A stretch of 64,000 bases of DNA, taken from positions 144,705,358 to 144,769,357 of the forward strand of contig NC_044552.1 in NCBI RefSeq assembly GCF_007565055.1. Direction: 5' to 3'. Below the pieces are notes generated by a model, which did not search any database, had not been told where the DNA came from, and worked only from the letters and a program-made list of their open reading frames with translations. Positions within the stretch are counted from its first letter, which is position 1. Each line of letters begins with the position of its first letter. Both the position numbers and the translations under genes were made by a program. The stretch is from Rhinopithecus roxellana. Lineage: Eukaryota; Chordata; Mammalia; Primates; Cercopithecidae. Shown one piece after another: positions 35,562-48,100 of this stretch.

Positions 35562-35838
35562 GGTTGGGCGCAGTTGCTCATGCCTGTAATCCCAGCACTT
35601 TGGGAGGCTGAGGCAGGTGAATCACGAGGTCAGGAGTTCGAGACCAGCCTGGCCAACATGGTGAAACCCCTGTCTCTAATAAAAATACAAAAATTAGCTG
35701 GGTGTGGTGGCAGGCACCTGCAATCCCAGCTACTCGGAAGGCTGAGGCAGGAGAGTCGTTTGAACCCAGGAGGCAGAGTTTGCAGTGAGCTGAGATCGAG
35801 CCATTGCACTCCAGCCTGGGCAACAGAGTGAGACTCTG
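35562..35838 (+). mobile_element. AluS-like element with an A/G tail
   Basis: Body 'ggttgggcgcagttgctcat' to 'cagagtgagactctg'. A partial Alu-like start ('gggctggctgcagtggttca', 35542-35561) directly precedes it. The usual A tail is replaced by a purine repeat. Confidence 0.9.
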
Positions 35839-35903
35839 AAAAAAGAGAGGAGAGGAGAGAGGGGAGGGGAGGGGAGGGAAGGGGAGGGGAGGGGAGAAGG
35901 GAA
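35839..35903 (+). repeat. (GGGGA)n purine repeat at the Alu tail
   Basis: 'gaggggaggggagggaaggg'-type units, many G4 runs. Grown from an Alu A tail. G-quadruplex and triplex potential. Confidence 0.9.
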
Positions 35904-36354
35904 TTATAGGATTCTCCTAAGATGAAGCCAAAATGTTTCATAAGCAGAAAACTGTGTTGCAAGACTCTTATATTAGTTTAGATTCTTAGAAAGCAAAGAA
36001 ATAAATGTAGTGGTTTTTTTGTGAACCAATTTGTTCCAGAATAAAACGGCAAAGCAATGCTCTAAGGAGGTATAAATGGTCAGCTAGATGACATCACACA
36101 CACTAATTTGGGATAAATATAAATTTTTTCAACTAATGTGTTTAACAAACCATGGACAGCTTTTCTCCTATCCTTCTAGGCATGACTAACCTAACATCGA
36201 ACCAGTTCTCCTCTTCCTCTTTGTGGAAAGAACCTTGACTCAGGTGTCTGATATTCCAAAATTGTTTTCTAAATTTCTACACATTTATGAGGTACTAGTA
36301 TTTTAATGCTAACAATACAAGGATCACTAAAAATAGAACAAAAATGAGAAATCA

Positions 36355-36890
36355 CAGGCCAGGGTACAGTAAAGCTTCACTTTCACACATTGCTGGAGGC
36401 AAAAAATTGGTTAGATCATTTGGGAAAGTAGGCTGGCAATATATCAAGAGTCATTACTATGGTCATATTGCGAGAAACAGGAATTTCACCTTTGGGAATA
36501 TATCCTAAGAAAATGATCCAAAAAAGCTATAAACACAAAAGTGTTCATTTTAATATTATTTATCATATTTTAAAAATTGAAAGAAACTTAAATCTCCAAC
36601 ACCTGGAATATATTTAGGTTCTATGATATGGTCACACTAGAGACCATTATGCAACCTTGAAAAATTATTGTGATAATGACCACATAGCAATGTGAAGAAA
36701 TAGGCATGACATGTAGCTAAGTGAAAAAGACGACAGAAAAACTCTGCACCCAACTGAAACTATGCAAAAGGTAGATATGCAAAAAGAAAAGGGTTGTTAT
36801 GGTGATAAAATTATGGCCATGTTTTTATTCTTTATTTTATAAACTCTGCAATATGTTATTATTTTCATAATTAAAAATTATACTTTTAAG
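36355..36890 (+). mobile_element. Old L1 (L1M/HAL-like) 3' ORF2 region
   Basis: 'cacacattgctggaggcaaa', 'ggaatatatcctaagaaaat' and 'ctgcaatatgttattatttt' resemble the end of old L1 ORF2 and its 3' UTR. Diverged. Confidence 0.65.
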
Positions 36891-37719
36891 AAAGGAATGC
36901 CCACTAGAATTGAGCTCATTTAGCATTGAATAAATTACTACTTTCAAAGGACAGTATTATTAAGAATTACAAATGTGTTTTAGAAGGCTATTTTTTATAT
37001 TTGTAACAATCATAAAACTTTCCCTTTATATTTTGTTTCAGTGACTTCAGGCTAGATTTATTTACAACATATAATGCATGACCACATAGTCACTGAATGA
37101 GAGACTCCATATGTTTAAGCTACTCCCTGCATTTGTTAAAACTCTCAACTCATCTAGCTTTCAAAGGTATTAAATTTCTACAACCCAGAGAGAAGCACAA
37201 ACACTGGAAGAATCTGGCAATATTCAGTACATACAGCTAAAAAAAATAAGATATATTTTAAAAACTATCTCAACAATTAAAGGTATGCCAATTCATTTTC
37301 CCTTACATAAAAATCTTTCCCATTTTTGAGTTGAACGATTTAGGCGGTATTAAGATAGAGAAAAGATAACCTCTGAACTGACTACAATATCAAGGCATAA
37401 AGTGCAATTGTGTTATTTAATTTGTTTACATTTCAAATATGTAACTGAGATGATTTCTAGCTCTTGAGAAAAGATTATTGCTTACACTTCTATGTCAGCT
37501 ATAACCTTTATTAAAGATTTGGCTATTTAAAGTAGGAATATTTTCAAAATCTAATATTCTTTAGAACGCAAATGAATACAAAAGAATTATTGAGAAATAA
37601 AGAGACAAAAGGAACATTCACACCAAAAGACATGTTCCCTTTGGGTATAGTTTTCTCAGTCAACATTCAACTTCTATCGAGCATCCAGAGTAACAGGCAT
37701 AAAAAAAAAAAGACATAGA

Positions 37720-38700
37720 AAGTAAGTCATTGTGTTAGATTCTGATAAATGCTATAGAAACAGAAAGAAGTAGAAAAGGGTCGGGGGGAGGGAGGGAGAG
37801 AGAGAGCGGGAAAGAGGGAGACAAAGACAGAGTGAGAGAGAAGGAGTGCTCAGAGGGAGCTGTAGTTCAACTAGAGAAGCTGAGTAAAAAATGGGCATTC
37901 TCTGGGCCAGGTGCGGTGGCTCATGCCTGCAATCCCAGCACTTTGGGAAGCTGAGGCGGGCGAATCACAAGGTCAGGAGATTGAGATCATCCTGGCTAAC
38001 ATGATGAAACCCTGTCTCTACTAAAAATTAAAAAAATAAAATAAAATAAAAATTAGTCGGGCATGGTGGCGGGCGCCTGTAGTCTCAGCTACTCGGGAGG
38101 CTGAGGCAGGAGAACAGCGTGAACCTGGGAGGTGGAGCTTGCAGTGAGCCGAGATGGCACCACTGCACTCCAGCCTGGGCGGCAGAGCAAGACTCCGTCT
38201 CAAAAAAAAGAAAAAAAGGAGGGGCATTTGTGGCAGAGCAGACAGCCTGGCACTGTGACTGAAAGCTTAGCAAGGGACCAGTGAGGCCGAAACCAGTGTG
38301 TAAGAGAAAAAACAGCAAGAGAGGAAATGAGCGAGCAAGGTGTGAGTAGGGGGTAGGTCAGATCGGGTAGGGCCTTGCAGACCATTCCAAGAACTGTGGC
38401 TTTTCCTCTGAATAAGTTAGGAAGCCCCTACAGAGTTTGATTTATTTTAGTAGGAACACGCTGGTTGCTGGACTGATACTTCCAGAGACACAGGAGTGAC
38501 AGGTGGTAGATTCAGATTCTATATTTTGCACAGAGAACCAACAGGATTTCCTAAGAGACTGAAAATGAGAGAAAGACAGGACTGAAGGTGACTATTATTT
38601 GTTACCTAAGCAACTGAAATAAGATTCCTACCAACTGAAATGTAGAACACTGGGTAGAACATGTTATAGGGGTCAATTCAGGAAGTCAGTTTGGTCATAT
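37720..38700 (-). mobile_element. L2 antisense fragment interrupted by an AluY
   Basis: 'gattctgataaatgctatag' at the start and, after the Alu, 'agggccttgcagaccattcc' and 'aacacgctggttgctggact' follow the L2 complement. A purine-rich patch (37785-37850) lies inside. Confidence 0.65.
37905..38218 (+). mobile_element. AluY-like element
   Basis: Body from 'ggccaggtgcggtggctcat' to tail 'aaaaaaaagaaaaaaa'. Youngish, plus strand. Middle A-region is (AAAAT)-rich. Confidence 0.9.
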
Positions 38701-39700
38701 TAAGTGTGAGGTGTTTATTACACACTCAAGCAGAGATGACATGTAAACTGATATATATTTGGGAGTGCTTGGCATATAGATGGCATTTTTAAACCCCAGA
38801 AGGAGTGAGTATAGAGAAGGTGACATGGCCTGACAAGTGACACATTCCAATTTTGGGAGACAGGGGAGAGAAGGAAGAACCAGGAAGGGAAACTGAGAAG
38901 GAGCTATCAGTGAGGTAAGAAAAACATCAGAAGAGTGCAGTGTTCTAGAAGTCAAGTAGAGTGCGAGGAACAGTTAATAAGTCAACAGGAAAGGTGAGGT
39001 CTTGGAATGAACCACCCCTAGACAAAGCTCAGCCAATACTAACAAAGAGAGACATCGCAAATTACAAGCGGCATGTAACTCAGAGTGGGGCTCAGGATGG
39101 CTTCCTTACCTAAGGAGATGGAAAGATGCTTGAAGCAAGTTTTAAGAGGCATTCAATGTTGTGTTACATTTTACGTGTGTCAGAACATATACGTTAATGT
39201 TCTTCGCAATGTAAGCAGGTCTGGCTATGTGATTGCAGACCTCAGTGTGACAGGGTCCCTTGTCCAAATATTACTAAGAATCTCAAGATGGCAGCAGAAG
39301 AACATTAAGCCAAGTGCAGAAACCTTGTAAGAGCAGAGCCCTGTGTGACTGCACGGGACACCCGAGAAGCTGGCCCTAAATGCAGGGCAGCTGAACTATA
39401 ACAAATAGAGGTATTGTTGGTACAGCAGGATTCTTAAGCTTTTGGTTTCAAAAAAGCAGTTAACTGCTTACTGGAGAATGTAAGCAGAAAAAAATAAATG
39501 ATACAAACATGAGACAAACCTGCTAGAATGTAATTTACTTTTTTCCCAACTTGCTTTCAAAGTTAAATCAGCATATATGGATCTGAAGTCATTAGAGAAT
39601 GACAGCAGAAAAGAGCAGAACACTCATTAAATTTGATAGCACTAATAAAACTACATGAAAAAAGAGAAAGAAAACAGGCTTACTTTCCACTGGTATGCAG
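38700..39700 (-). other. UTRN: UTRN intron, unassigned
   Basis: Less AT-rich near 39060-39390, where 'ccctgtgtgactgcacggga' and 'agaagctggccctaaatgca' look like an ancient repeat that I cannot name. The 81-codon open frame there has no supporting motif. (AAAT)n occurs at 39702-39722. Confidence 0.4.
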
Positions 39701-39917
39701 ATAAAATAAATAAATAAATAAAAATCTCCTACATAGTGCTTTGAAAGTTTTAGTTAACATCCCTCAGTGAGCAGTTAATACACAAAATTCATTTTGGTTC
39801 CACCCCACAGACATCAAAAATAATGCCTGAATCAGAATACTAAATATCAATGTTAAAAATGAGACAGAAATTCTTTTGCTTTTCATAGTAATAAAATAGT
39901 ATCCTTCCTTGTATTTT

Positions 39918-40086
39918 TTTTTTTTTTTTTTTTTTTTTGAGATGGAGTTTCGCTCTTGTTTCCCAGGCTGGAGTGCAATGTCGCAATCTCGGCTCACTGC
40001 AACCTCCGCCTCCAGGGTTCAAGAGATTCTCCTGTATCAGCCTCCCAAAATGCTGGGATTACAGGCATGAGCCACCACTCCCAGCC
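39918..40086 (-). mobile_element. Alu with a large internal deletion
   Basis: Poly-T and 'gagatggagtttcgctcttg' lead normally, but after 'gattctcctgtatcagcctccc' the sequence jumps straight to 'aaaatgctgggattacaggc' and the Alu end. About 120-130 bp are missing at repeated 'gcctccca(a)' words. Confidence 0.88.
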
Positions 40087-40149
40087 CCCTTTACTCTTTA
40101 AAATACATGCACACATAAATGTATTCCTTCATCCACCTAATATATGCAA

Positions 40150-40380
40150 TACAGGTTGAGTATCTCTAATCCAAAATCTAAAATAAACCAAAATCCAAAC
40201 ATTTCTGGGTGTCAATATGGTACTCAAAGGAAATGCTCATAGGCGCATTTTGGATTTCAGATTTTCTGATTAGGGATGGTCACCTGGGAAGTGTAATGCA
40301 AATATTCCAAAATATGAAAAAATCCAAAATCTAAATACTTGTGGTCCCAAATATTTCAGCTAAGGGATCCTCAATTAGTA
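40150..40380 (+). mobile_element. Tigger-group element, second copy
   Basis: Starts 'caggttgagtatctctaatc' (40152), ends '..gggatcctcaattag' with TA on both sides (40150-40151, 40379-40380). Same family as 31525-31857 but internally different and shorter. Confidence 0.8.
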
Positions 40381-40559
40381 CTTATTCTAATGTGGCACTG
40401 GATTAGGTGCTGAACTTGTATTTTCTTCTTTCAGCCTTATTCGAAGTATCATCACAAAAGGAGGTAAGCAGCACCCCTTACTCTATTGTGTACTCCAAAA
40501 CATGCCATGGCTAATTTGGAGGATTTTCTCCCTAAAGCATTTTGGCAACAACCTTTAGT

Positions 40560-40862
40560 GATTTCTTACTTATTCCAAGGTATCTTTCAGCTCAAAAGCA
40601 TCTTACTCTATGGAGCCTTTCCCAATCTTCCTAAGCACAAATAATCGTGATTCATGTCTCCTTGGCTGTGTGTCCATGCCTGTATTACAGCACTTTTCAT
40701 ATCTACTGTAGTTACTTGTTTTCATGCCTGCATCACTGCTAGACAGTGAAGTGAGCTCCACGGTGGCAAAAATAGTCTTACAAACTCATGCATGCTTGGC
40801 ACCTAGGAAAGTATGTGGCAAACATCAGGTACAATACAGAAGTTTCAACCTGAATGAATACA
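40560..40862 (+). mobile_element. L2 3' region, sense
   Basis: 'tatggagcctttcccaatct', 'tattacagcacttttcatat' and 'gtgagctccacggtggcaaa' follow L2 order and end 'cctgaatgaatac'. Confidence 0.75.
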
Positions 40863-41428
40863 TGAACTAACTGCTAGATAAAATAAATTGTCTCTGGGCT
40901 AAATATGTACAGAGGCAGTAAAATGATTGTTTTGTAAAAGGGTTCATTGGTTTTACAGGCCTCTGTTTCTTGCCTACATTTGTGATCCACTCTTAATTTT
41001 ACCACCAGAGAGTGACACCTATTAGGCTGTCTCACCTCTCCCTCTAAACATGGATATTCTATGGCCCTTTGGGGTAAGGTTGCAATATTACATATTACGA
41101 TTAGGAGACAAGTCCACGTGCAGACAACTGGGGTGTGGCAGGTAGGTGTAGGCTCACTGAGAGAACCACTGCTTTAGGCCCTGCACACAAGTAACAGCTT
41201 AACTAACAGGCTTTAGGGAGATGAGCGTTTAATAAGGAAGAAGTCAACGTAGATTGGCAAAGGTTGGAGAGGAGCTTGGAAATTAATTTTTTTTTTATTT
41301 TCAGAAAAAGACCAGTTTCCCACTGTAGGCAACCTTCTAACACAGCAAGACCTCAAAATTACTGAATTGCAGGCAGAGTCTCCGATTACTTTAGCAGGGA
41401 AAAAAAAATTCTACCACACCTACGTGTA

Positions 41429-41460
41429 CACGCACACACACACGCACACACACACACACA
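41429..41460 (+). repeat. (CA)n microsatellite
   Basis: Interrupted CA repeat with two CG-containing interruptions. Confidence 0.93.
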
Positions 41461-42045
41461 GCCTAAATGTAACGGTAGGGTGTTGTTGTTTTAAAGACAA
41501 TGTTAGAATTTGTTATTTTAATGAGTAAGTTTGCTAATGTTTCTTGGTAATTCCGCTTAAGGCCAGATATGTTCTGAGTCTTATATAATAAAGCTTGAAT
41601 ATAGGAATCAACCGGGTTAAGCAAAGGCCAGAGTAGCCCTGAGGGAAAGAACACACAAACAAGAAATTATACCTGAATCATGCACTTTCAATTATTCTAG
41701 ATTTGCTTTTCTAACATCAAATGTGCGTTCTATTGGAGAAAAGGTATTAGAGCTCTGATAATTGCTCCTATATAACTTAATATTTACATTGTTATGAAAA
41801 TGAAGTGCAAATTGAACAGTGAAATCTGCATCTGCAATTTTATCCACTCAAGAGTATTTAACTAGAGTAAATCCACAACATTACAAATGCTATATACATT
41901 GTAGGTGCATTATAGGTAATTGTTGACTGAACGATAAGCTCACATTCTTGAAAGGAAAGTTGCATATACGTGACCTCAGCTTCTTCAAAGTTTCAAAAAT
42001 GATACTAAAAATTTGATTTAAGTCATTAGATGGGAAGATTCCACT

Positions 42046-42396
42046 TTATCCATTTATTTTATTATTTAATTAGCAAGTTCGTTTTTTGGTGTTTTTTGAG
42101 ACAGGAGTCTCAATCTGTTGCCCAGGCTGGAGTGCAGTGGTGTGATCTTGGCTCATTGCAACCTCTGCCCCCTGGGTTCAAGCGATTCTCCTGCCTCAAC
42201 CCCCCAAGTAGCTGAGATTATAGGCACCCACGACCACGCCTGACTAATTTTTATGTTTTTAGTAGAGATGGGGTTTCACCATGTTGGCCCACCTAATCTC
42301 GAACCCCTGGCCTCAAGTGATCCACCTGCCTCGGCTTCCCAAAGTGCTGGGATTACAGGTGTAAGCCACAGTGCCCAGCCTATCCATTTATTTTAA
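42046..42396 (-). mobile_element. AluS-like element with extra 3' sequence before its target duplication
   Basis: 'atccatttatttta' occurs at 42047-42060 and 42382-42395. The Alu A tail ends near 42085, leaving about 20 bp of non-Alu sequence ('ttaattagcaagttcg') between tail and duplication. This may be read-through sequence carried by the transcript. Confidence 0.85.
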
Positions 42397-42709
42397 AACA
42401 GTCCTTAAAACACTATATATTTTTTAAGTAGCAATTTATTTTAACATTTGGGGGAATCAAACATGAAAAAAATAATATGATTGTGCTGTTTACCAAACTT
42501 TACTTGCAAAGACTGGAAGATGACCCTTGTCTAATTTGACAGGTTAATCTAGAGAGTAATTGAAAGTTATTTCTGTTGGGTTATACTAGGTGGTAAATAA
42601 CAGGTATTAATACAGTTTTACTTAGTTAAAACTGCTCATGTAGCCTATATAGTTTTAAACAAAATAAAAATGATCAAAACTATCAGAAAAGACTCCCACC
42701 AATTATGGG

Positions 42710-42800
42710 AAAAGATATCAGCCACCTTTAACTGAGTGTTTACTATGTGCTAGGCCCCAAGTCTCAAATGTTTATGTATTGTTGAAGCACTGAACAAAGT
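42710..42800 (+). mobile_element. MIR fragment
   Basis: 'ctgagtgtttactatgtgct' followed by 'aggccccaag' matches the 5' MIR region. Confidence 0.55.
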
Positions 42801-43436
42801 ATTTATTACTGATGTTGCTGAAAATATATCAACATTCTGAGACACTGGTTAAAACACCCAAGAAAGTACACACATTTAATTAAGGATCAACAATACACTG
42901 ATGTTTCATAATAGCAGTTCCTGGGGCATTTACACTACAGAAGGAAAGGAAGCCAATCTGTGAATCACTTATTTCCGTGTGTAAGAAAAGGGTTTTGAAC
43001 TGAGTCTTTGCTATGGGGCTTCCTGCCTGCTCATCACCAGGGTCTGCTACATTTTTCCAGCAGCATCAACATCACTAGCTAGTTTGCCTTTCTGCTTTGT
43101 TTCTGGCCTGTAGAATGATTGTCATGTTTTGGAGCCCACAATGCCATGTTTGGTTTTCTGTTTTTTATATCTGATCTATAACTGCTAGGTGTTTGAATAT
43201 AGGAGATGAGTTAAACCATTGCTTTTTAGTAGCATTCTAAGGAGAAATCTCAGAGCCATCACCTAAACATTTAAATGTAAAGTATTCTCTCTGGATATAG
43301 CCAACAAACTACACACACAGGGTTTTTAGTAATAGGAATTATTAAAATACATCACCGAGGTGCAGAGGCTATACCTTATTGCTCTTTGTACATAAGCATC
43401 AACTTTAACATTAAGGCATTTGGTGAACAGTGTGGA

Positions 43437-43484
43437 TAGGTGGGTGGGTGGGTGGATGGATGGATGGATGGATGGATGGATGAG
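43437..43484 (+). repeat. Compound (GGTG)n(GGAT)n microsatellite
   Basis: About four GGTG units followed by six GGAT units. Confidence 0.95.
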
Positions 43485-44288
43485 GAATGAAATGATTGGC
43501 ACTACCATTATCACAGACTACCCCTATGAAAAGGAGTCATTAAACCATTTACGTACATATAAAGGACTAGAATATATAAAGATAGTTAGGAATGGGAAGA
43601 CTTAGAATATATGAGTTTCTATAAATCAACCCCTTAAGGTTGTATACAGTGGCATTCAAAGCTTGCATTTATGAGATCATATATTTTGGAATAATTAAGT
43701 TAGTGTTAAGTTCTTTGTCTCTTCACAAACTTCCATCTGATATTCTTTAGGCATCTTAAATTAGCAGTGAGAGTTTATGTCAAATTAATCAGTACTGTGT
43801 TGCTTGAAATAAAGTAATTCAAACTATTACCTTAAGATTAGAGAATGAATTAGAAATCAAGTACAAGGTCCCCTACTTTCTATGGGAAATTTTAGGGAAT
43901 AAAAAACCTTGGCTAATATTAGTATCAAGCCATCTGAGAGTTGATCTTGACTGATTCTAATTACATAGTTTTGAGCTGTAGGAGAAGAGATTTTTGTAGC
44001 TAAAAAGATTTTTAAATTTTATTACAAAAAGGAAAAGACCTAAAAAGTAAGAGATCAGAAAAAATACTAACAGAACTTATAATAATAGACAAGACTAAAT
44101 GAAAAGAGAAGCAACTTTATTTCAATAAGCTAAAACATACCTGAAAAAATTGGTTTTAAAAGTTATTTTATGTTCCGTTTAAAGCTACATCATAATGTTA
44201 TAATTGAAAAGAGTTCTATATTCCCTTAAAGAAGAGATTGTAAATAAATGGGTACATGAACTGAAAGCTTGCCTGAATCATAACAAAA

Positions 44289-44700
44289 TGCTATGGTTTG
44301 AATGTCCCCTCCAAAACTCATGATGAAATTTAAGTGACACTGTGCTGATATTAAGAGGAGCCGCCTTTAAGAGGTGATTAGGTCATGAGGGCTGGACCTT
44401 CATGAATGGACTAATGTCATTATCACAGTGGGAGTGGGTTAGTTATAGAGGGAGTGGGCTCAAAGGATAAGTTCAGCTTCCATCTCCTCTCTGTCACGAA
44501 CACTCTCTTGCCTTTTCTGCTTTTCACCATGAAGTGACACAGCCTGAAGACCCTCATCAGATACTGGCCCCTTGATTTGAACTCCCCTGCCCCTGGAACT
44601 GTGAGCCCAGCCTCCAGAAGTGTGAGCCAAATAAATCTGTTCTTTATAGATGACTCAGTCCCTGACATTCTGTTATAGCACCAAAAGACAGACTAAAACA
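44289..44700 (+). mobile_element. MLT1-type LTR (ERVL-MaLR)
   Basis: Starts 'tgctatggtttgaatgtccc', contains 'tttaagaggtgattaggtca', 'gccaaataaatctgttcttt' and ends 'gacagactaaaaca'. Diverged solo LTR, plus strand, antisense to utrophin. No internal genes. Confidence 0.85.
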
Positions 44701-45522
44701 CCAAGGAGAAAAATTGGGGGTTATAGAATGGATGACTGGGCAAAGACAACCAGAGCTTTGGGATAACAATGTGCAGTTCACAGCTCAGCCATAACCTCTT
44801 GGGAAATGATTTCTCAAAACACAGAGAACAAGAACTCTAAGTTTAAGGATGAGCACAGGATCTCCCTTGAATGTAAATTTCACGTAAACGGGGCTGTGTT
44901 TTTTTTTTCTATACCAGGACCTCTCTCGTGTCTTAGATCCTAGAGAACTCAGAGGGGATGAAGGCATGAGGAGTCAGAGGCCTAAGGAGTCAGAGCCTCT
45001 AGAGAAGAAAGGAAAATATGAAAGGCCAAAGGCAAAGCCTCTAAATACTTTATCTAAAAAATGGCACACTTTTTTATTGATTCAGTTTTGGGACTGGAAA
45101 ATACAGAAGACTTCTTGGTTTATAAATGGTCTTGTAAAAGAATCAGTACCTATAGCACTGCTGCAATTCCAAGTATCGAAGCAATCACAGAATTACCTCT
45201 GCACTACAAATTTACAAGATTCTCTTCAAGCAATTCAAAAACAGCTGGTTACTATCCAAACCTTCCATTGCTCTTGTCAAATGATGAGACACTGATAACA
45301 AAATAAGTTATCTTTACTGAAAAATGAAGTCAAGACCCATATATGCAGCTAAAAAAAAGTTAATTTTCAACAAAATACTGTAAAAGCCTTTAAGAAACGA
45401 GTTTTTAATGAAAACTGACCAAGAAGTTGATATTTATCCATAGGTCTCCTTTCTATAGGCCATCTTGATGTTTAACAGCTCTTATTATATTAAAATCTCA
45501 GTATCCTAGAGCTTAAAAGAAC
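44701..45522 (-). other. UTRN: UTRN intron, unassigned
   Basis: Plus-strand frames of 81-109 codons at 44966-45306 overlap each other and have no recognised motif or splice context. I see no reason to call a gene. Confidence 0.5.
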
Positions 45523-45857
45523 CTTATTGAAATTTTCTTTTTTTTTCTTTTTTTTTTTTGTGAGACGGAGTCTCGCTCTGTCGCCCAGGCTGGAATGCAG
45601 TGGCCAGATCTCAGCTCACTGCAAGCTCCGCCTCCCGGGTTTATGCCATTCTCCTGCCTCAGCCTCCCAAGTAGCTGGGACTACAGGTGCCCGCCACCTC
45701 GCCCGGCTAGTTTTTTGTATTTTTAGTAGAGACAGCGTTTCACAGTGTTAGCCAGGATGGTCTCGATCTCCTGACCTCGTGATCCGCCCGTCTCGGCCTC
45801 CCAAAGTGCTGGGATTACAGGCTTGAGCCACCGCACCCGGCCTTATTGAAATTTTCT
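45523..45857 (-). mobile_element. Young AluY (YRa-like) with 16-bp target duplication
   Basis: Perfect 'cttattgaaattttct' at 45523-45538 and 45842-45857. Body carries GGCTAGTTTTTTG, CCCGTCTCGG and GGCTTGAGCC, the cercopithecid AluY positions. In utrophin sense. Confidence 0.95.
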
Positions 45858-45892
45858 ATACGAATACTTTTGAGATTAGAATTCACCTGGGG

Positions 45893-45924
45893 ACACACAC
45901 ACACACACTCACACACACACACAT
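45893..45924 (+). repeat. (CA)n microsatellite
   Basis: Interrupted by one TC. Confidence 0.9.
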
Positions 45925-45949
45925 TCAATCTTACAAAAATGCGTAGTCC

Positions 45950-46135
45950 GGCAGTTCTCAAAGTGTGGTCAATAGACTAATAGCATAACATTACCTGAGA
46001 ACTTGATAATTCACATTTGCAGGCCCCACCCAAAACCTGCTGAATCAGCAGCTCTGAAAGTGGGGCCTACCAATCTGTGGCTTAACAAGCCCATCAGGTG
46101 ATTCTGATTTACACTATAGGTTGCGACCATATCCT
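45950..46135 (+). mobile_element. MER5A-type hAT element
   Basis: 'gttctcaaagtgtggtcaat', 'ggccccacccaaaacctgct', 'aatctgtggcttaacaagcc' and 'caggtgattctgatttacac' match MER5A in order. Ancient non-autonomous Charlie relative. Confidence 0.85.
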
Positions 46136-46339
46136 CCAGAGACTGGCTTAATTGGTCTGATTGGTCTGGGTAAATATAACTGAGCATTGATATCTTTTAT
46201 ATGCCCTAGGAAAGTGCAGCCAGAATTGAAAACAACTGATGTATACCAATTCTTTGAATTAATAGCCTCACTCAGTCCAGTGAGATTAAGTGATTTTTCC
46301 AAGCTATTAGGTTTTATGCTATTACTGTATTCTCCTAAA

Positions 46340-46440
46340 CAAGAAAATAAAGAGACATGATTTCTTCCCTGATCGCACAGCAAGTATGGGACAGGGATGG
46401 TCTAGAAGTCAACTATCTCAACCTTCACTGTTACTCATTA
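46340..46440 (-). mobile_element. MIR fragment, antisense
   Basis: 'gatcgcacagcaagtatggg' resembles the MIR complement ('gtcacacagctagtaagtgg'). Confidence 0.5.
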
Positions 46441-48046
46441 GGTTTTTTTCTCTCTAATAATGCTAAAGGCTATTTAATTTATTTCAACTTTAACCCTTAC
46501 ATTCTCAACTGGGGAAAAAAATTGGTTCTTGGGGTGAAAAAAATCTTAGATATGGATTATGACCTTCCAAAATCATCCTACCCAACAAAATCTTTTAGTA
46601 TTAATTTTTCTTATTAGGAAGAAATTTATAGTTAAAGCTATTTAATTTAATTTGAATTTAATTTTTATACTTGAAAAGGAGGTTAATGATAAAAAAGGTT
46701 GAGAAAAAAATGCTTTAAATGGTTTTACACGCATACTACAATTCAGGATTGCTGTGTTCTATGTGCTATGTATAGTCCTATTAGTAGTTATTTGTTGCAA
46801 GTTACTTGGAGCCAGATAATGTTTATAGTATAGGTTTCTGGCTACTCTTTATGCTGTAATTTCACTCTATCATGGGCAGTATTAGAAAATACACTAGTTT
46901 TCACACACTATCATTATTTTACCTGGATTATTGTGGAGAATTTAGCGTATTGATGTATGCAATGGAAAAAAAAATAACTTTGTTAAAATTTGAGAATGTT
47001 CAGAAAAATCCCAGATATACAGTGGGATGAGCATCTCTGGGTAGATTAAAAAAAAAAAATACTGAAAATTTTCCCTCAAAGTCAGTAGCTTTGTTTGATA
47101 TTTACCAATAAGCATATGATGATATCCTTGAAATGTATTTCCAGAATGTCACTGGAATATTATAATGAGAATACATAATCAAGTTTAGGATTAAATGAAA
47201 GATGCTGTCTTGTGTATGTTTAAATAGAGAATTGATTTCTTTTAAAAATAAACCTATTTTTCCTTAAAAAATAAAATAAACTGCCAGGCATATAGTAAGT
47301 AAATGAAAGTAAGAGAGGGAAGGAGGGATGAAAATTCAGGTTTCCTTAAACTATACTGTGGATCTCATGTTCCTCTACCATAAATAAGGGGACTGGACTA
47401 ACTTATTTCTTATGGTCCTTTCAGTCCAGTAATTGACAATTCTAAATTATACATGCATATACACTAAATAAAGACTCTTCCTGAACAATAGAATATGACA
47501 GCAGAGAAAAAGGATATTTTCAAGGACTTAAAGAAAAAAAAAGCTGCCCTGAAATATAGAGTAATCTCTCACACAACCGTAAGAGATTTTGATTTAAGAA
47601 AAGACTCAGGATAAGTTAGAGACTTATGTTTATGTTAGAACACTGGCCAAAAACTATTAAATAAACTCTTAGGAAGGGAATTCTTGGATGCAAGGCTAAG
47701 GTGAAACTATGCTTAGACTATTCAATAATTATGACTGATGATGTTCAGTAAGATAAATAATTACAGGTAAGTATCACATTTCTTCAAATATTGCTCTGAA
47801 TCTACAAATGTATAATCATTAGCCCTAATTGTAATAACGTAGATTTATATAAGTATGGATTAATGTAATATAATTTTAAAACATTACTCTTGGTAATTGG
47901 TAAACAAGGTTGCTTTTGACAGAATATATATAATTGAATAAAATTATATACTGCCCTTCAGCACTTTATTATTCCTAAATTACTTTCATTTCCATTATTT
48001 CATTTGATTCTCAGAACAATTCTGTGTAGAAATGAAACTACTTGCT
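46441..48046 (-). other. UTRN: UTRN intron, nothing recognised
   Basis: AT-rich unique-looking intron with A-runs near 46964, 47050 and 47527. No exon or named repeat. Confidence 0.65.
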
Positions 48047-48100
48047 ATAGTTTGAATGTCGACGTGTCACCAAAATTTACAGGTTGAAATCCTAACTCCT
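48047..48100 (+). mobile_element. Truncated MLT1-type LTR start
   Basis: 'ctatagtttgaatgtcgacg' and 'ggttgaaatcctaactcctg' match the first about 55 bp of an MLT1-like LTR. The rest is missing: the L1 begins here and no continuation is seen past its tail. Confidence 0.65.

Noticed and set aside
43326..43605. Frames with HPSIHPSIHP or WMDGWMDG repeats
   Set aside because: Translation of the GGTG/GGAT microsatellite, not a protein repeat.
44966..45306. Overlapping plus-strand frames of 109 and 81 codons
   Set aside because: No recognised motif, splice sites or codon pattern; probably chance.
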